Positions 17,129 through 27,800 of a stretch of 55,058 nt of DNA are shown in pieces. Numbering within the stretch: position 1 is the stretch's first letter; the number at the start of each line of letters is the position of its first letter. The stretch covers positions 1-55,058 of the forward strand of contig CAIVDU010000091.1 of NCBI GenBank assembly GCA_903904815.1. The letters are read 5' to 3'. The stretch is from an uncultured Armatimonadota bacterium. Lineage in GTDB: Bacteria; Armatimonadota; Fimbriimonadia; Fimbriimonadales; Fimbriimonadaceae. The notes beneath the pieces were generated by a model. The model had not been told where the DNA came from. It worked only from the letters and a program-made list of their open reading frames with translations, and made no database searches. The position numbers were made by a program, and so were the translations under genes.

Positions 17129-20056
17129 TCAGTGTTGGGTGAGGAACTCATCGGTGTTCATGAGACTCGAGCACACGATCATCCATGCCGCCTGATCGGC
17201 GATCGGCGCCGACTTGGTCTGAGGAGAGTCTCCGACGTTCAACAGGCGCTGTGCAGCGACCTCGTCCTTCTGGTAGGTGCCTCGGTAGCGCGTCACCGCA
17301 CGCAGCAGAAGGGTGGCTTCGGGTGGGTGAGGAGGCCTGCCAAGAGTCAGCTCGAACGCGGTTTGAAGTCGCTTCGCATCGGAACCGGAAGTGGTCAGGA
17401 CTCTCGCCGCCATCGTGCGGCAACTCTCTAGGAACGACGGTTCGTTGAGAACGGCGAGGGCCTGCAAGGGGGTATTCGTTGTGCTTCGGCGGACGATACA
17501 GGTATCGCGGAGCGCTGCGTCGAAGGTCACCATTACCGGTGGCGGGCTCGTGCGCTTCCAGAAAAGATACAGACTCCGACGATAAATGTCGCTGCCCCGA
17601 TCTCGGACATAGAAGTGAGTGGAGCTTGCTGGATCTGAACTGCCTTCCCATAGGCCGTCCGGCTGGTAACCCTTGAATCCATGGCCGCCAATTCGTTCCA
17701 CGAGCAGACCGCCACCCTTCAACGCCTTGTCCCGAATGACCTCCGCGTCGAGTCGGAAGCGTGGGCCCCGTGAAATCAATCGGTTCTCAGGATCCTTCGC
17801 GAGCTTTTGCGGTGAAATCCGCGAACTTTGTCGGAAGGCCGCCGAGGTCACGATCATCCGATTCAACTTCTTGACGCTCCATCCGTTTTGGATGAATGAA
17901 ACCGACAGATAGTCCAGCAAGGGTTGGTTAAGAGGCCATTCCCCTTGACTGCCAAAGTCCTCGACCGTCTTGACGATCCCGGTCCCGAAATTCTGCTGCC
18001 ACACCCGGTTGACGAAGACTCGAGAAACGAGTGGGTTGGAGGGATCAATCAGCCATGTCGCCAAGCCCAATCGATCGTTTGGAAGCGAGGCTGGCAAGCT
18101 ACCAAGCGCGCTTGGAATGTGGCGGACCACGGCCGGCCCTTTTTGATCGTACAGGCCGCGCTTCAAGATGAACGTGGGCCTTGGCTTGGGCATTTCACGC
18201 GCGATCAGGGTCATCGGTGCGGATTGCTCTAACGTGGTCCGATCCATCTCAAGCTTTCGGTAGGCGCCGGCTTGATCCGTTTCCGGTCCGTATTCCAGGA
18301 ACGCGCGTTGCAATTCGCGTCTAGCGGTCTGGTCCTTGGGCGAACGCCGGAGGGCCGCGAGTGCCTTGTCAACCTCAGCGTCTCCCGGCTGTCCCGCGGC
18401 GAGTCGGAATCCATCGGGTTCACCCGCGTTGATGACCTTCGCAATCAACTCGTTGTCTCCTGCTCGAAACTCTACTTTGACCGTGTCAAACCCGTCGGCG
18501 AGTCCGCGAGTGATCTTGTGTGAATGAACCAACTTGCCGTTGAGCCACAGCTTGATGGCATCGTCGCTGCCCACCTGAAGCGTCTCGGACCGTTCCTTCG
18601 GCAATGTGAACGTCCCCTTCACGTACACGAACGAGTTATCTTTTCCAATGAGGTTCGGGAAATCTTTTCCCAACTGAAAAGCCAAGGGCTTCCAAGCGGG
18701 TTTGCCCACTTGTCCGGGTTCGGCTGGTCCTGGATTATCGAAAGCCTCATCGAACGTCGCAAAGCTCGAGACCTCGCTCTTCTGCCAGTCGTGACTTACC
18801 AGGGGTGGCTGCCGATTCGCCTCAAACCATTTGGTTGCCTTATCCACGTCGATAGCTTCGAGATCCGAACGCAGGCGCCGATCCATCAGGGTGAGTCGTG
18901 CTTCGACTTCGGGTGTCGTCGCCCGGATAAACGGTGGAGGCAAAGCGATGTTTCCGTCGAGCGGTTCGTCTTGGGTGCTGTCGAAGTAGGCGTAGAGACC
19001 GTAATAGTCCTTCTGCTTGATTGGGTCGTATTTGTGGTCGTGACACTTCGCGCATCCCACCGTCAGCCCGAGAAAAACGGTGGAAGTCGTATCTACCCGG
19101 TCGAACGTGTTTCGAGCAAGGAACTCTTCGGGAATGGCGCCTCCCTCGTTTGAGGTCAGGTTCATTCTCACGTAGCCGGTCGCGATCAGTTGCTCAGTCG
19201 AGGGGTTCGGGAGCAAATCGCCGGCAATTTGCCACTGTGCGAACTTGTTGAATGGAAGATCCGAGTTAAAGGATCGGATCACCCAATCGCGGTAGGGATA
19301 CACCGCCCTTTCGTTATCGAGTTGAAGCCCATGGGTGTCGCCATAGCGGACAGCATCCAGCCAGTACCGGGCCTGATTTTCCCCATAAGAAGGCTTCGAC
19401 ATGAGCCGGTCAACGTAACGCTCATACGCCCCCGGTTGATTGTCGTGACGAAACGCGTTGAGTTCTTCGAGGGTTGGAGGTAGGCCGGTCAACGTCTGGG
19501 CGGCTCGAAGGGCAAGCGTGTCTCTATCCGCTTCCGGTTCTGGCTTCAGACCGGCCGCCTCTAACTTGCTCAGTACGAAACGGTCGATAGGGTTTTTCGG
19601 CCACTGAGTTTCTCGGACGGTTGGGATCGATGGCATCTTCGGAGCCACGAACGCCCAATGCTTCTCATACTTGGCGCCTTGTGAAATCCAATTTCGAAGT
19701 ACGTCAATCTGCGCGGGCGACAAAGAGGAAACTCCTGCACCCTGTGGTGGCATCCTCATCAAGGGGTCAGGGTCCGACACACGGTCGATGAGCAGTGAGG
19801 CTCGCGGATTGTGCGGAACTATCGCGCTTCCGTCGGCAAGGTGCGCAGTCGCTCCAGAAAAAGAATCGAGTCTGAGCCCAGCCGCCGCCTTTGCCGCGTC
19901 GGGGCCGTGGCACTTGAAACAGTGCTCACTCAATATCGGCCGAACGTCTCGCCCAAAGTTGACCTCGGGGCTCTTTGGGCGTGTGCCTTGTCCGGAAAGA
20001 CTGGCATAGCCGAGCAACAGTAGAGAAGCCGGAAACAAGAGTCGGATGGGCGTCAT
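17129..20056 (-). CDS. PSCyt1/DUF1549/DUF1553 secreted protein
   Basis: 975 residues from the ATG at 20056; a longer frame to 20116 adds 20 residues before a clear signal peptide [20 protein letters not shown]. An N-terminal planctomycete cytochrome C domain has HCFKCHG (CxxCH haem motif). DUF1549 follows with [30 protein letters not shown] and a second CxxCH in [15 protein letters not shown] jelly-roll-like insert of about 200 residues ([20 protein letters not shown]) sits in the middle. DUF1553 closes with [20 protein letters not shown] and [17 protein letters not shown]. It should sit outside the cytoplasm, perhaps bound to one or two haems. The DUF1501 gene follows directly. Its biochemical role, often tied to polysaccharide breakdown, is not settled. 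Confidence 0.9.
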   Translation of the reverse strand: MTPIRLLFPASLLLLGYASLSGQGTRPKSPEVNFGRDVRPILSEHCFKCHGPDAAKAAAGLRLDSFSGATAHLADGSAIVPHNPRASLLIDRVSDPDPLMRMPPQGAGVSSLSPAQIDVLRNWISQGAKYEKHWAFVAPKMPSIPTVRETQWPKNPIDRFVLSKLEAAGLKPEPEADRDTLALRAAQTLTGLPPTLEELNAFRHDNQPGAYERYVDRLMSKPSYGENQARYWLDAVRYGDTHGLQLDNERAVYPYRDWVIRSFNSDLPFNKFAQWQIAGDLLPNPSTEQLIATGYVRMNLTSNEGGAIPEEFLARNTFDRVDTTSTVFLGLTVGCAKCHDHKYDPIKQKDYYGLYAYFDSTQDEPLDGNIALPPPFIRATTPEVEARLTLMDRRLRSDLEAIDVDKATKWFEANRQPPLVSHDWQKSEVSSFATFDEAFDNPGPAEPGQVGKPAWKPLAFQLGKDFPNLIGKDNSFVYVKGTFTLPKERSETLQVGSDDAIKLWLNGKLVHSHKITRGLADGFDTVKVEFRAGDNELIAKVINAGEPDGFRLAAGQPGDAEVDKALAALRRSPKDQTARRELQRAFLEYGPETDQAGAYRKLEMDRTTLEQSAPMTLIAREMPKPRPTFILKRGLYDQKGPAVVRHIPSALGSLPASLPNDRLGLATWLIDPSNPLVSRVFVNRVWQQNFGTGIVKTVEDFGSQGEWPLNQPLLDYLSVSFIQNGWSVKKLNRMIVTSAAFRQSSRISPQKLAKDPENRLISRGPRFRLDAEVIRDKALKGGGLLVERIGGHGFKGYQPDGLWEGSSDPASSTHFYVRDRGSDIYRRSLYLFWKRTSPPPVMVTFDAALRDTCIVRRSTTNTPLQALAVLNEPSFLESCRTMAARVLTTSGSDAKRLQTAFELTLGRPPHPPEATLLLRAVTRYRGTYQKDEVAAQRLLNVGDSPQTKSAPIADQAAWMIVCSSLMNTDEFLTQH

Positions 20057-20128
20057 TGGATCCAGGAAACACGCCGAGCAGCGAGCGCCTAAGTCAGTAT
20101 ACGAGGCCTGGGTCACCTGTCACTCACG

Positions 20129-20165
20129 AAAATGCCCCGACCTGCTTCCGCATTGGTCGGGGCAT
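20129..20165 (-). terminator. Rho-independent terminator after csbD
   Basis: On the minus strand ATGCCCCGACC (20165-20155) pairs perfectly with GGTCGGGGCAT (20142-20132), an 11-bp stem with a 12-nt loop, followed by four T residues. It lies 13 bp after the CsbD-like gene and insulates it from the DUF1553 operon. Confidence 0.85.
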
Positions 20166-20178
20166 ATCCGGTTACGAG

Positions 20179-20364
20179 CTAAATCTTGTCGATGATCTTG
20201 CGGACACCATCTTTCGCCTTACCGACGCCCTCTTGAACTTTTCCTTCGCCGACCTTCGCTTGGCCTTCAGCCACGTCGCGGTCGGAGTGAGTCAGTTCCC
20301 CCTTTTTCTCTTGGATTTTGCCTTCAACCTGCTTGATCTTGCCCTGAATACGATCTTTGTCCAT
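20179..20364 (-). CDS. CsbD-family stress-response protein
   Basis: 61 residues starting MDKDRIQGKIKQVEGKIQEK and ending in GVRKIIDKI, with the repeated acidic and basic helical pattern typical of CsbD. The ATG at 20364 has GGGAGAAG eight bases upstream and is much better than the longer frame reaching 20448. CsbD proteins are small, soluble and made under general stress in many bacteria; no biochemical activity is known. The gene is followed by a strong terminator and is probably a single-gene transcript, since the DUF1080 gene upstream ends 92 bp before it. Confidence 0.9.
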   Translation of the reverse strand: MDKDRIQGKIKQVEGKIQEKKGELTHSDRDVAEGQAKVGEGKVQEGVGKAKDGVRKIIDKI

Positions 20365-20456
20365 AGTGAACTTCTCCCTTTGATCGCGAGCTTCCCGACT
20401 AGAAAACCGAGGCAGGCGATCTAAGGACCTTGACCGAGTCACGGGCACGCAAGTTC

Positions 20457-21131
20457 CTATTGGATCTTAAATTTTAAAGGCCGAATCTTGATGTTCTTAA
20501 AGGACACGGTTCCGTGGTCGCCCTGGATTCCGATAGTTCCTTTCTGAAGCTTGCCGAACATCGGCATCTCGGCGAACTTACTCTTTGCTTCTCGCTCCCA
20601 GAAGTCCTTGCTGCCAGGTTGCCACTCGTAATACTTCACGCCATTGACGTAGGTCTCGCATTTCCTCGGCGCGATCACGATGTGGAAGTGATTCCACTGA
20701 CCAGGAGGATTCGTGCTGTCCACTTTCGAGTCGTAAAGCTCGTAAAGAAAGCCCGTCTTTTGCGCTCCCGGCTCGCCGTGGTCGTCGTAGATCTGAATTT
20801 CTGGGCCGCTATACCACATCTGAGCCCCTTCCGTATCCGCGCAATGGATCATCACGCCACTGTTGCCGCCCTTCGTAAGATTGAAATCGAGGTCGATTTC
20901 AAACCAATCGAACTTCTCATCCGTGACAATGTCCCCAGCTGTTGCGGGGTCGACACTGGTCAGCACGCCGTCTTTGACCTGCCATCCAGGTCCCACTCCT
21001 TCCTTCTTGAAGTTGTGCCAGCCCTTGGTTGTCTTCCCGTCAAACAGCAGTTGCCACCCGTCCCGAACCTCTTTCGGGGTGAGCGTGTTCATTTTCTGGC
21101 CGAGAACGAGTGCAGCGATGCAAACCAACAT
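20457..21131 (-). CDS. DUF1080 (3-keto-disaccharide hydrolase-type) secreted protein
   Basis: 224 residues from the ATG at 21131, giving the signal peptide MLVCIAALVLGQK; a frame reaching 21197 adds an unlikely N-terminus. Family landmarks are GWQLLFDGKTTKGWHNFK, GDIVTDEKFDWFEIDLDFNL, KGGNSGVMIH, GPEIQIYDDHG and GQWNHFHIVI. DUF1080 has a concanavalin-like jelly roll. Members have been linked to cleavage of 3-keto-glycosides made by Gfo/Idh/MocA-type dehydrogenases. A Gfo/Idh/MocA gene lies divergent 320 bp away, so the two may serve one oxidative glycoside-cleavage route. It has no strong tie by overlap to its neighbours. Confidence 0.87.
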   Translation of the reverse strand: MLVCIAALVLGQKMNTLTPKEVRDGWQLLFDGKTTKGWHNFKKEGVGPGWQVKDGVLTSVDPATAGDIVTDEKFDWFEIDLDFNLTKGGNSGVMIHCADTEGAQMWYSGPEIQIYDDHGEPGAQKTGFLYELYDSKVDSTNPPGQWNHFHIVIAPRKCETYVNGVKYYEWQPGSKDFWEREAKSKFAEMPMFGKLQKGTIGIQGDHGTVSFKNIKIRPLKFKIQ

Positions 21132-21272
21132 GGTTTCAATTGTTGCCCAGAAGCCGAGTTGAATGTTTGCAGTTCGCTGTGCGGGGTCTGAAGTCAAGAC
21201 GGTCTCTACATGCCCCTAACTTCATTCCGGGTTGTGCGGGTTGCCCTCGTGGGTGCTAGCCGACCCAACCAT

Positions 21273-21377
21273 CAACCCCGGCAGTGGGTTGCGGCCCAAT
21301 TCGAACTCGCCGAAGTCAATTGAAATAGCGGCTCGACCTGCACGGTGTCGGTGATGACCAACCCCGCCTGTGGGTTG
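21273..21377. repeat. Two near-identical hairpin units upstream of the Gfo/Idh gene
   Basis: CAACCCCGGCAGTGGGTTG at 21273-21291 and CAACCCCGCCTGTGGGTTG at 21359-21377 agree at 17 of 19 positions. Each can fold as a CAACCC/GGGTTG hairpin with a 7-nt loop. They lie 86 bp apart in the gap between the DUF1080 and Gfo/Idh genes (21132-21450), in which no gene was recognised. Confidence 0.5.
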
Positions 21378-21450
21378 CCTCCACTTTCCCTCACCGCGAA
21401 ATTTCCTCAAATGCGCGTAAACTCGCGACTTCGGGAAGAGGTCAAGTTCT

Positions 21451-22569
21451 ATGGCAGATCGAGTTGGAATTGGAGTCGTCGGAGCAGGCAGTATTGGTAT
21501 TCGGGGTGCCCTGATGCATCTTTGCTTGGAGGACGTGCAGGACAAGATTTCGTTAGCCGCCGTCTGCGACCCAGCGCCCGGGCGAGCCAAAGCTGCCGCA
21601 GAGAAATTCGGGGTGCAGAACGCTTACGAGAGCTGCGAGGAGCTTTTAGCGGATCCAAATGTCCATGCCATTACGCTGGGAACGCCGATTGGTATGCATT
21701 TTGATCAAGGCATGGCCGCGATCAAGGCAGGCAAACACATCCACTTCAACAAGACAATGACCACGACGGCGAAGGAAGCGAAGACTTTGATCGCCGCCGC
21801 GCGTGACCACGGCATCAAGATCGTCTCCTCTCCCGGGCAGATGACCCGTCCAGACAACCGCGAAATCCGCCGAATCATCCGTTCCGGAGAGCTCGGGAAG
21901 TTGGCCTGGGCGTCGGTAGGCGCGGCTTTCGGTGCTTATCACGAGCAGGAAGGTCTGAGAACGGGTGACGACCCTCTGAGCAATATCAACCCGGCGTGGT
22001 ACTGGCGGAAACCCGGTGGCGGTCCACTCTACGACATGACCGTGTATGGCCTTCACACGCTGACCGGAATTCTGGGGCCAGCCAAACGGGTTACCGGAAT
22101 GTCTGGTGTCCTCATTCCGGAGCGCGAGTTCAAAGGGGAGAAGTATCCGGTGGACGCCGACGACAACTCGTTTGCCATCCTTGACTTCGGAGGTTCCACT
22201 TTTGCGTTCGTCTACGGAGCCGCCGTTGGTTTCGTCGATGCCGGCTTTGGCCGCCCCAGCTTCTTCGGAACGAAGGGAAGCATCGTGGGGGACAAACTGA
22301 ACGGTGAGCCGGTCAAGTTCCCGGGTGACGACGACGGTCAGAGTCACTATGTGCGCGGAAGACACATCACGGGTGAACACCGAACGATGGGTGAGGCCCA
22401 CGTGTTCGAAGACATCATGCAATTGGTCGACTACGTCGCCAACGGGACCCTCCCAAATGCCTCGGCCGAGCACGCTGCTCACGTGATCGAAATCGTGGAA
22501 GGGATCTACGCGGCAGCCGAGTCGGGACAGACCCAGACGCTCACCACCACATTTGAGGATCGAGAATAA
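21451..22569 (+). CDS. Gfo/Idh/MocA-family dehydrogenase
   Basis: 372 residues. GGAAGAGG lies about nine bases before the ATG. The Rossmann motif GVVGAGSIGIRGA is at the start. It is followed by GKHIHFNKTMTTTAKEAKTL, where the family often has EKP, and then a C-terminal alpha/beta domain with WYWRKPGGGPLYDMTVYGLH. The last segment matches the GGG-xD-x3H pattern that places the catalytic aspartate and histidine. The substrate of such enzymes is usually a sugar or cyclitol, oxidised with NAD(P). Its stop overlaps the start of the SDR gene (TAATG), so the two are translationally coupled and probably act in one pathway. The specific substrate cannot be told from sequence. Confidence 0.9.
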   Translation: MADRVGIGVVGAGSIGIRGALMHLCLEDVQDKISLAAVCDPAPGRAKAAAEKFGVQNAYESCEELLADPNVHAITLGTPIGMHFDQGMAAIKAGKHIHFNKTMTTTAKEAKTLIAAARDHGIKIVSSPGQMTRPDNREIRRIIRSGELGKLAWASVGAAFGAYHEQEGLRTGDDPLSNINPAWYWRKPGGGPLYDMTVYGLHTLTGILGPAKRVTGMSGVLIPEREFKGEKYPVDADDNSFAILDFGGSTFAFVYGAAVGFVDAGFGRPSFFGTKGSIVGDKLNGEPVKFPGDDDGQSHYVRGRHITGEHRTMGEAHVFEDIMQLVDYVANGTLPNASAEHAAHVIEIVEGIYAAAESGQTQTLTTTFEDRE

Positions 22570-23306
22570 TGCTGGAAGGAAAAGTCATTCTCGTCACCGG
22601 AGGCGCTCGCGGAGTGGGCGCCAACATCAGTCGCACCCTCGCGCGTGAGGGTGCCAAGGTCGCCATCAACTACGCCGGCAGTACCGAAAAGGCAAATGCG
22701 CTCGCGCAGGAGATCGGCGGCAAGGCGTACAGGGCCGACGTTCGCGACGCCGTAGCGGTGAAAGCGATGGTCGATGCCGTCGTCGCGGACTTCGGAAAGA
22801 TCGACGGAGTTGTAAACAACGCCATCGCCGGAAAACAGAGCGGTTCCTTCGCCGACGCGTCTTGGGAAGACTACGCCAACTCCTTCGATTTCGGATGCAA
22901 GCAGGTCGTGAATATCGTTCGCGCGGTGCGACCGCATTTCGTGGCCCAGGGGGGCGGCCGAGTCGTAAACATCGTCACCGAACTCTGGAACATGGCCCCC
23001 GCCGACTGGAGTGTCTACATGGCCGGAAAAGGCGCCATGGTCGGACTGTCTCGATCCCTCGCGTGTGAGCTAGGTCCCGAGAACATCACGGTCAACATGG
23101 TTGCCCCGGGCTGGATGGCTGACGAGAAGGTGGACACAACGTCGGCCGGATCGCTAGGTTTCGCTCAGACCCTCCCCCTCAAACGCCACGGAAGCGCCGA
23201 TGAAATCGGCAACGCCTGCGTTTTCTTCGTGAGCCACCTCTCCAGCTACGTCACCGGCGCTTATTTGCCGGTCACTGGCGGGCGTATTACTCAGATGGGA
23301 AGCTGA
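22569..23306 (+). CDS. Short-chain dehydrogenase/reductase
   Basis: 245 residues. TGGARGVG at 10-17 is the cofactor loop, NNAIAG at 83-88 matches the NNAG motif, and YMAGK at 150-154 is YxxxK. The position before it, normally the catalytic serine, falls in VVNIVTELWN and appears to lack Ser, with Thr137 the nearest hydroxyl. The C-terminus VTGAYLPVTGGRITQMG is standard for classical SDRs, though VDGG is commoner than VTGG. The start overlaps the stop of the preceding Gfo/Idh/MocA gene. A 9-bp hairpin follows about 40 bp after the stop. It probably reduces or oxidises a sugar-derived ketone together with its neighbour. Confidence 0.9.
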   Translation: MLEGKVILVTGGARGVGANISRTLAREGAKVAINYAGSTEKANALAQEIGGKAYRADVRDAVAVKAMVDAVVADFGKIDGVVNNAIAGKQSGSFADASWEDYANSFDFGCKQVVNIVRAVRPHFVAQGGGRVVNIVTELWNMAPADWSVYMAGKGAMVGLSRSLACELGPENITVNMVAPGWMADEKVDTTSAGSLGFAQTLPLKRHGSADEIGNACVFFVSHLSSYVTGAYLPVTGGRITQMGS

Positions 23307-23346
23307 TTCGGGTGACTTTACTTGTCGTGTTTCCCTTTGGAATTGT

Positions 23347-23374
23347 TTGGGGTCAGTGGGCCCGGTGACCCCAA
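23347..23374 (+). terminator. Hairpin after the Gfo/Idh-SDR operon
   Basis: TTGGGGTCA at 23347-23355 pairs perfectly with TGACCCCAA at 23366-23374 around a 10-nt loop, 40 bp after the SDR stop. No T-tract follows, so it may stop or protect the transcript only in part. Confidence 0.45.
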
Positions 23375-23386
23375 TGATGTGCACCC

Positions 23387-23536
23387 TTCATCCTGAGTGA
23401 AACGAAGGACCCCCCTCCTCTCTTAGAGCGTGACGAGCACGCGATCGGAAGTTCCGACCACAGGAGGGGGTGTTTCGTCCCGATTCGCTGCTCTCATTTC
23501 CCTTCGGCGGGATCCGGAGACAAGCTCAACATGACG
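23387..23536. repeat. Intergenic REP-like element with inverted arms
   Basis: This 150-bp stretch begins with TCATCCTGAGTGAAACGAAG and ends with CAAGCTCAACATGACGG, the two end types of a dispersed intergenic repeat seen in many unrelated bacteria (recalled, not checked). Inside, GAAACGAAGGACCCCCCTCC and AGGAGGGGGTGTTTCGTC form imperfect inverted arms, and CGGAAGTTCCG is a small palindrome. No coding potential was seen in the whole gap 23307-23670. A further weak hairpin GTAGCC/GGCTAC lies at 23623-23642. Confidence 0.45.
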
Positions 23537-23670
23537 GGAACTTGGGTGTAAGGTCGGCTAGAATACAAGCCCGTCAGGATCAAACAAATGAAGGTTGAAA
23601 TGGTACTTTGGGTGACGGGAACGTAGCCCTGGGGACGGCTACATTACATTTTCGCTAAGCAGGGAAGCGC

Positions 23671-24552
23671 CTATCCCCTGGCCTTCGAACGCCGACATCC
23701 CACTAGCGCCGCGATGCCGATTCCAAAGGTAGCAAAGGAAGCGGGTTCAGGAACCGCCGCCGGGGCCGTGTACTGGTAGCCGGATTGGCTCGTAAGAGTA
23801 GCGCCCGCTGACAAATCGATCCAGTAGTTGAGATTCGCGGATGTACTCGCACTGTTTGTGCGCAGTTCTTGGCGGTCCAAGCCTCCGTCAAGAGGATCGA
23901 CTCCGGTCAACTGATTAAGGTGGCTGATAACGTAGAATTGCTCGCCGTCAGACACACTGACTGTCCCGGATTGAGAGTGGCTGAACAATGAATTGTCACT
24001 ATAGTCGTCAGCCAGTCCGATGATCTCGGCGTTATTGGTAAAGCCGTGAGGGCTGAAGGAGACATCCTGTCGCACACGAGCCCCTGCGTTGGCATCGGGC
24101 GAAATTGAGGTCTGACCGACGAGCCAAGTGTGAAGGGTCACGTTGATCACCCCCGATCCGTGGATCGTCACGATGTCGAATGCGGATGCGACGACTCCTC
24201 CATAACCCGCCGAGGCTTCTGCCCCATAGCCCTTTGACGAGACCGAACTGGCCTCAGAGAGAAGGCCGAATTTGGCAGCCGAGTTTGCCGTGCTCGTGGC
24301 ATGAAGGTTCGGATCACGGGGATCTACAAACGATCCCGCCGTATCGGTCGTGGTCACCGTTCCGGTGGCCGAGCTAAATAGGTTCGCAGGGTCGACGATA
24401 TGCTGATATCCGTCGCTCGTGCCTCCAATGAGGGCGCCTACCGAGCCGTCTACTTCAAGAGAACTGGCGTGACCCCTAACGACGCATAAAGTGGTGGTGG
24501 CTACAACCACCAGGAGCTTTTCTTTCGATCGAATCAACCGAGACAATAACAT
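23671..24552 (-). CDS. PEP-CTERM surface protein
   Basis: 293 residues from the ATG at 24552 (a frame to 24567 adds five). N-terminal signal peptide MLLSRLIRSKEKLLVVVATTT. The C-terminus is a PEP-CTERM sorting tag: VPEP, then a hydrophobic segment FATFGIGIAALVG, then basic CRRSKARG. An exosortase elsewhere in the genome should process it for surface display, usually with exopolysaccharide. The middle is low in complexity, rich in Ser, Thr, Gly and Ala, with no known catalytic motif. A second PEP-CTERM gene lies at 51618-52352. Function beyond surface location is unknown. Confidence 0.88.
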   Translation of the reverse strand: MLLSRLIRSKEKLLVVVATTTLCVVRGHASSLEVDGSVGALIGGTSDGYQHIVDPANLFSSATGTVTTTDTAGSFVDPRDPNLHATSTANSAAKFGLLSEASSVSSKGYGAEASAGYGGVVASAFDIVTIHGSGVINVTLHTWLVGQTSISPDANAGARVRQDVSFSPHGFTNNAEIIGLADDYSDNSLFSHSQSGTVSVSDGEQFYVISHLNQLTGVDPLDGGLDRQELRTNSASTSANLNYWIDLSAGATLTSQSGYQYTAPAAVPEPASFATFGIGIAALVGCRRSKARG

Positions 24553-24830
24553 GTGAGTCCTGCACAAGGCAGTTCAAAGTCTAGGTCAGATTCTGATCAA
24601 GAGTGTAAAGATTTACGAATAGGAACCACGAGTGACGAATACAAACCACTAATCCTGATTGTATTGACAGCGTTACTCGCGAACGGATCAATTTCTAGTT
24701 ATGGAGCGCGCTTTTCCTGCCCAAAGTGCTTGAGATAGGAAGCGCATGAAGGACTTACACCAACTTCGCAAGCTCCACCTTTGGCCTCGGCGGGAGGTCG
24801 GAATCACCTGCACGATCTCACAAAATGCAT
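24553..24830. other. Gap without a gene between the PEP-CTERM and RND genes
   Basis: It should contain the minus-strand promoter of the PEP-CTERM gene and the 3' end of the RND operon transcript. No good terminator, repeat or reading frame was recognised. Confidence 0.4.
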
Positions 24831-27800
24831 TCACGCTTCAGGACTCGGTTGAATCACGTGGAGGTCGACTGGGTCAAGATGGCGTCCAGGTCTGTTCGCG
24901 GAAGATTTGCCGCTTCGGTCGAGCCAAACGTAGAGCGTCGGGCTCAGAAACCACATCAGTGGTCTGGAGAACGCAATGCCGCCGATCACAACCGCGGCCA
25001 GCGGACGCTCCACGGTTGCGCCGATACCGGAAGTCAGCAAGAACGGAATGAGGGCGAGCACTCCCACCAGGGCGCTCAGGATCTCTGGGCGAAGTCGTTC
25101 GGTTGCCCCAAACGACGCCGCTTCAGCGGCGGAGTATCCGGACCGACGCCATCGGTTGATCGACGAAACCATGATTGTGCCGTTTTGAACCTCTGTTCCG
25201 AAGTTCGCGATGTAGCCGATGATCGCGGGCACTGATATGGGCAGTCCCATAATGAGCAGCAAGACGGTGCCTCCAATGATCGCGAGCGGGATCGCCGTAA
25301 GCACCACTATCGAGTCACGGATCGAACCGAAGCAGGCGTACACGAGCACGAAGATCAACAGGAGAGATCCGGGAATGGCCCAGTACAGGGTCTCCAAAGC
25401 GTGTTGCAGTTCCTCAACCGCACCACCGTATTCCAGGGAATAGCCCGATGGCATGGGCACGTTCTTGGCGATAAGCGCTTTGGCATCGCTCACGATGCTG
25501 CCCACCGATCTCCCGTGAACGTCCGCCTTAACGACCACATGACGCTTCGCGTTCATGCGCTCGATCGAGGAGAGCCCCTGTTTCACTTCGATCTTCGCAA
25601 GTTGACTCAGCGGAATCTTCTGGCCCGAAGCGGCGGTTACCAGGAGGTTACCGATCGTCTCCGCGTTGTTTCGATACTGCGTCATCATGCGCACCTGAAT
25701 ATCGAAGTGCTTCTCACCCTCATAGAAGGTGCTCGCCGCCGATCCGCCTACTGCCGACTGGACGACGTCCATCACGTCCGAGACATTGATTCCGTAACGA
25801 GCGATCGCGGCTCGGTCTGGCTCAATGTCGAGGTCGTCGATTCCCGCGATGTCCTCGACGGCTACGTCGGTCGCGCCATTTACCTTTCGCAACTGCTCGG
25901 CGATCTCGTTTGCCTTACTGATCAAGACCTTGGTGTCGTCACCCTTCACGTAGATCGCGATGGGGGTGTTGATACCGGAGATCAGTTCGTCGTTTCGCAT
26001 CTCAAGCTCCTGCGAGAACTCAAGTTCGACGCCAGGGAACTGATTGAGTGCGGAGCGAAGCTGCTGCTCGAGTTCCGACTTGGAGTGGGCGCCCACCCAA
26101 GTCTTAGGATCCTTAAGAGGAATCGAGATTTCGCAGTTGCTCACCTGTTCTGGATCGCCACCCAGGGAAGCGCGTCCGACGTAGCTAATTGCGTGCTCTA
26201 CGTTGGGGTTTTTTAAGATCACCGCCTCCATGCGGGCGGCAAGCTTTCCGGCTTCACGGAGAGAGATGCTGGTCGGCAGGGTCGCTCGGACGCGGAAATT
26301 ATTCTCGTCCAAGCTGGGAAGGAATTCCGATCCGGTCACCGTAAACAGCAGCACGCTGGCTACCGTGAGAACTGCCCAAACGATGATAATGCGGCTCGGC
26401 TTGCGAATCGACCGATCGAGATTCTTCTCGTAGTTCTCCCGCATCCACCGAACGAGCCTATTAGCTGGTTCTGGGTGACCGCCCTTAAGCAGTGCGACAC
26501 ACAAGGCTGGGGTGACCACAAAGGCCATGACCACCGATCCAACCATGGAAAAGATGATGGACATCGCCAATGGAACGAACAATCGCCCTTCGATGCCTCG
26601 TAGAGCCAGCAGCGGAATGAACGCCGCCACCACGATGAGAATTGCGAACAGAACGGGGCGTCCGATTTCGCAAGCGCCGCGCTGGACGACGCTTTCAATG
26701 GTCTCGCCATCCTTCCACTTTTCGCTGACGTTGCGATAGATGTTTTCGGTGAAGACGACGCTCGCGTCGATCATCATGCCGATGCTGATTGCCAAGCCAC
26801 CGAGTGAGAGGAGATTGGCCGAAATTCCCGCTCGCCACATCAGAATGAACGCCACTAACATGCAAACCGGCACTGCCAGGGCCGCGATGGTTGCCGCCCG
26901 GAGATTGCTGAGAAGCAGGAAGAGGATTAGGATGACCAAGACCTCGCCGGCGATCAGGGCGTCTTTGACCGTGTCGATGCTGTGCTTGATCAGAAGAGAT
27001 TGGTCGTAAAGAGGAACTACCGAAACGTCGGCCGGCAAATCTTTCTGCAGGGTTGAGAGTCGTTCCTTGACCCGCTGGATAACGTCGGAGGTGTTTGATC
27101 CAAGCCGCAGAATGACAATGCCGGAGACCACTTCGCCTTTGGCATCCTCGTTGACCGCGCCTTGACGCTCCTCGGGTCCAATCTGGATGGTCGCCAAATC
27201 CTTGACGAACGTGGGAGTGCCGTTCTTGGCCGACACGACGATGTTGCCAATGTCGGCGGCAGACTCCAGCATGCCGATTCCTCGCACGATGTATTGCTGT
27301 CCACCGTGCTGAACGAAGTTTCCGCCCGCGTTTTGGTTGTTCTTTCCGATAGCGCCGCTGACGTCATCAATCCCGAGGCCGTGAGCCTTCAGTCGATCCG
27401 GGTCGATCATCACCTGGTACTGCTTGACTTCACCACCGAACGAAAGACAGTCGGCTACCCCTGGAACAGCCTTCAGCGCTGGTGTAACCGTCCAGTCCTG
27501 TAGCGTTCGCAACTCCATGTTCGTGCGATTTGGACTCTTGACCGCGTAAATGAAGATCTGACCGGTTCCCGTATCGTTCGGGCCCATCGAGGGCGTAATC
27601 CCGGTCGGCAATGTGACGTTACCCAGGGACTGAAAGATCTGGTCTCTGGCCCAATAGATGTCGGCGTCGTCCTCGAAGTAGACCGTGACGACGGAGATGC
27701 CGAACTTCGATTCTGAGGTGATCTTGGTCGCTTTCGGAATCCCTTGGAGGCCCACTTCGAGTGGGTGAGTCACGAGTTTCTCGACTTCTTCAGCGGCAAA

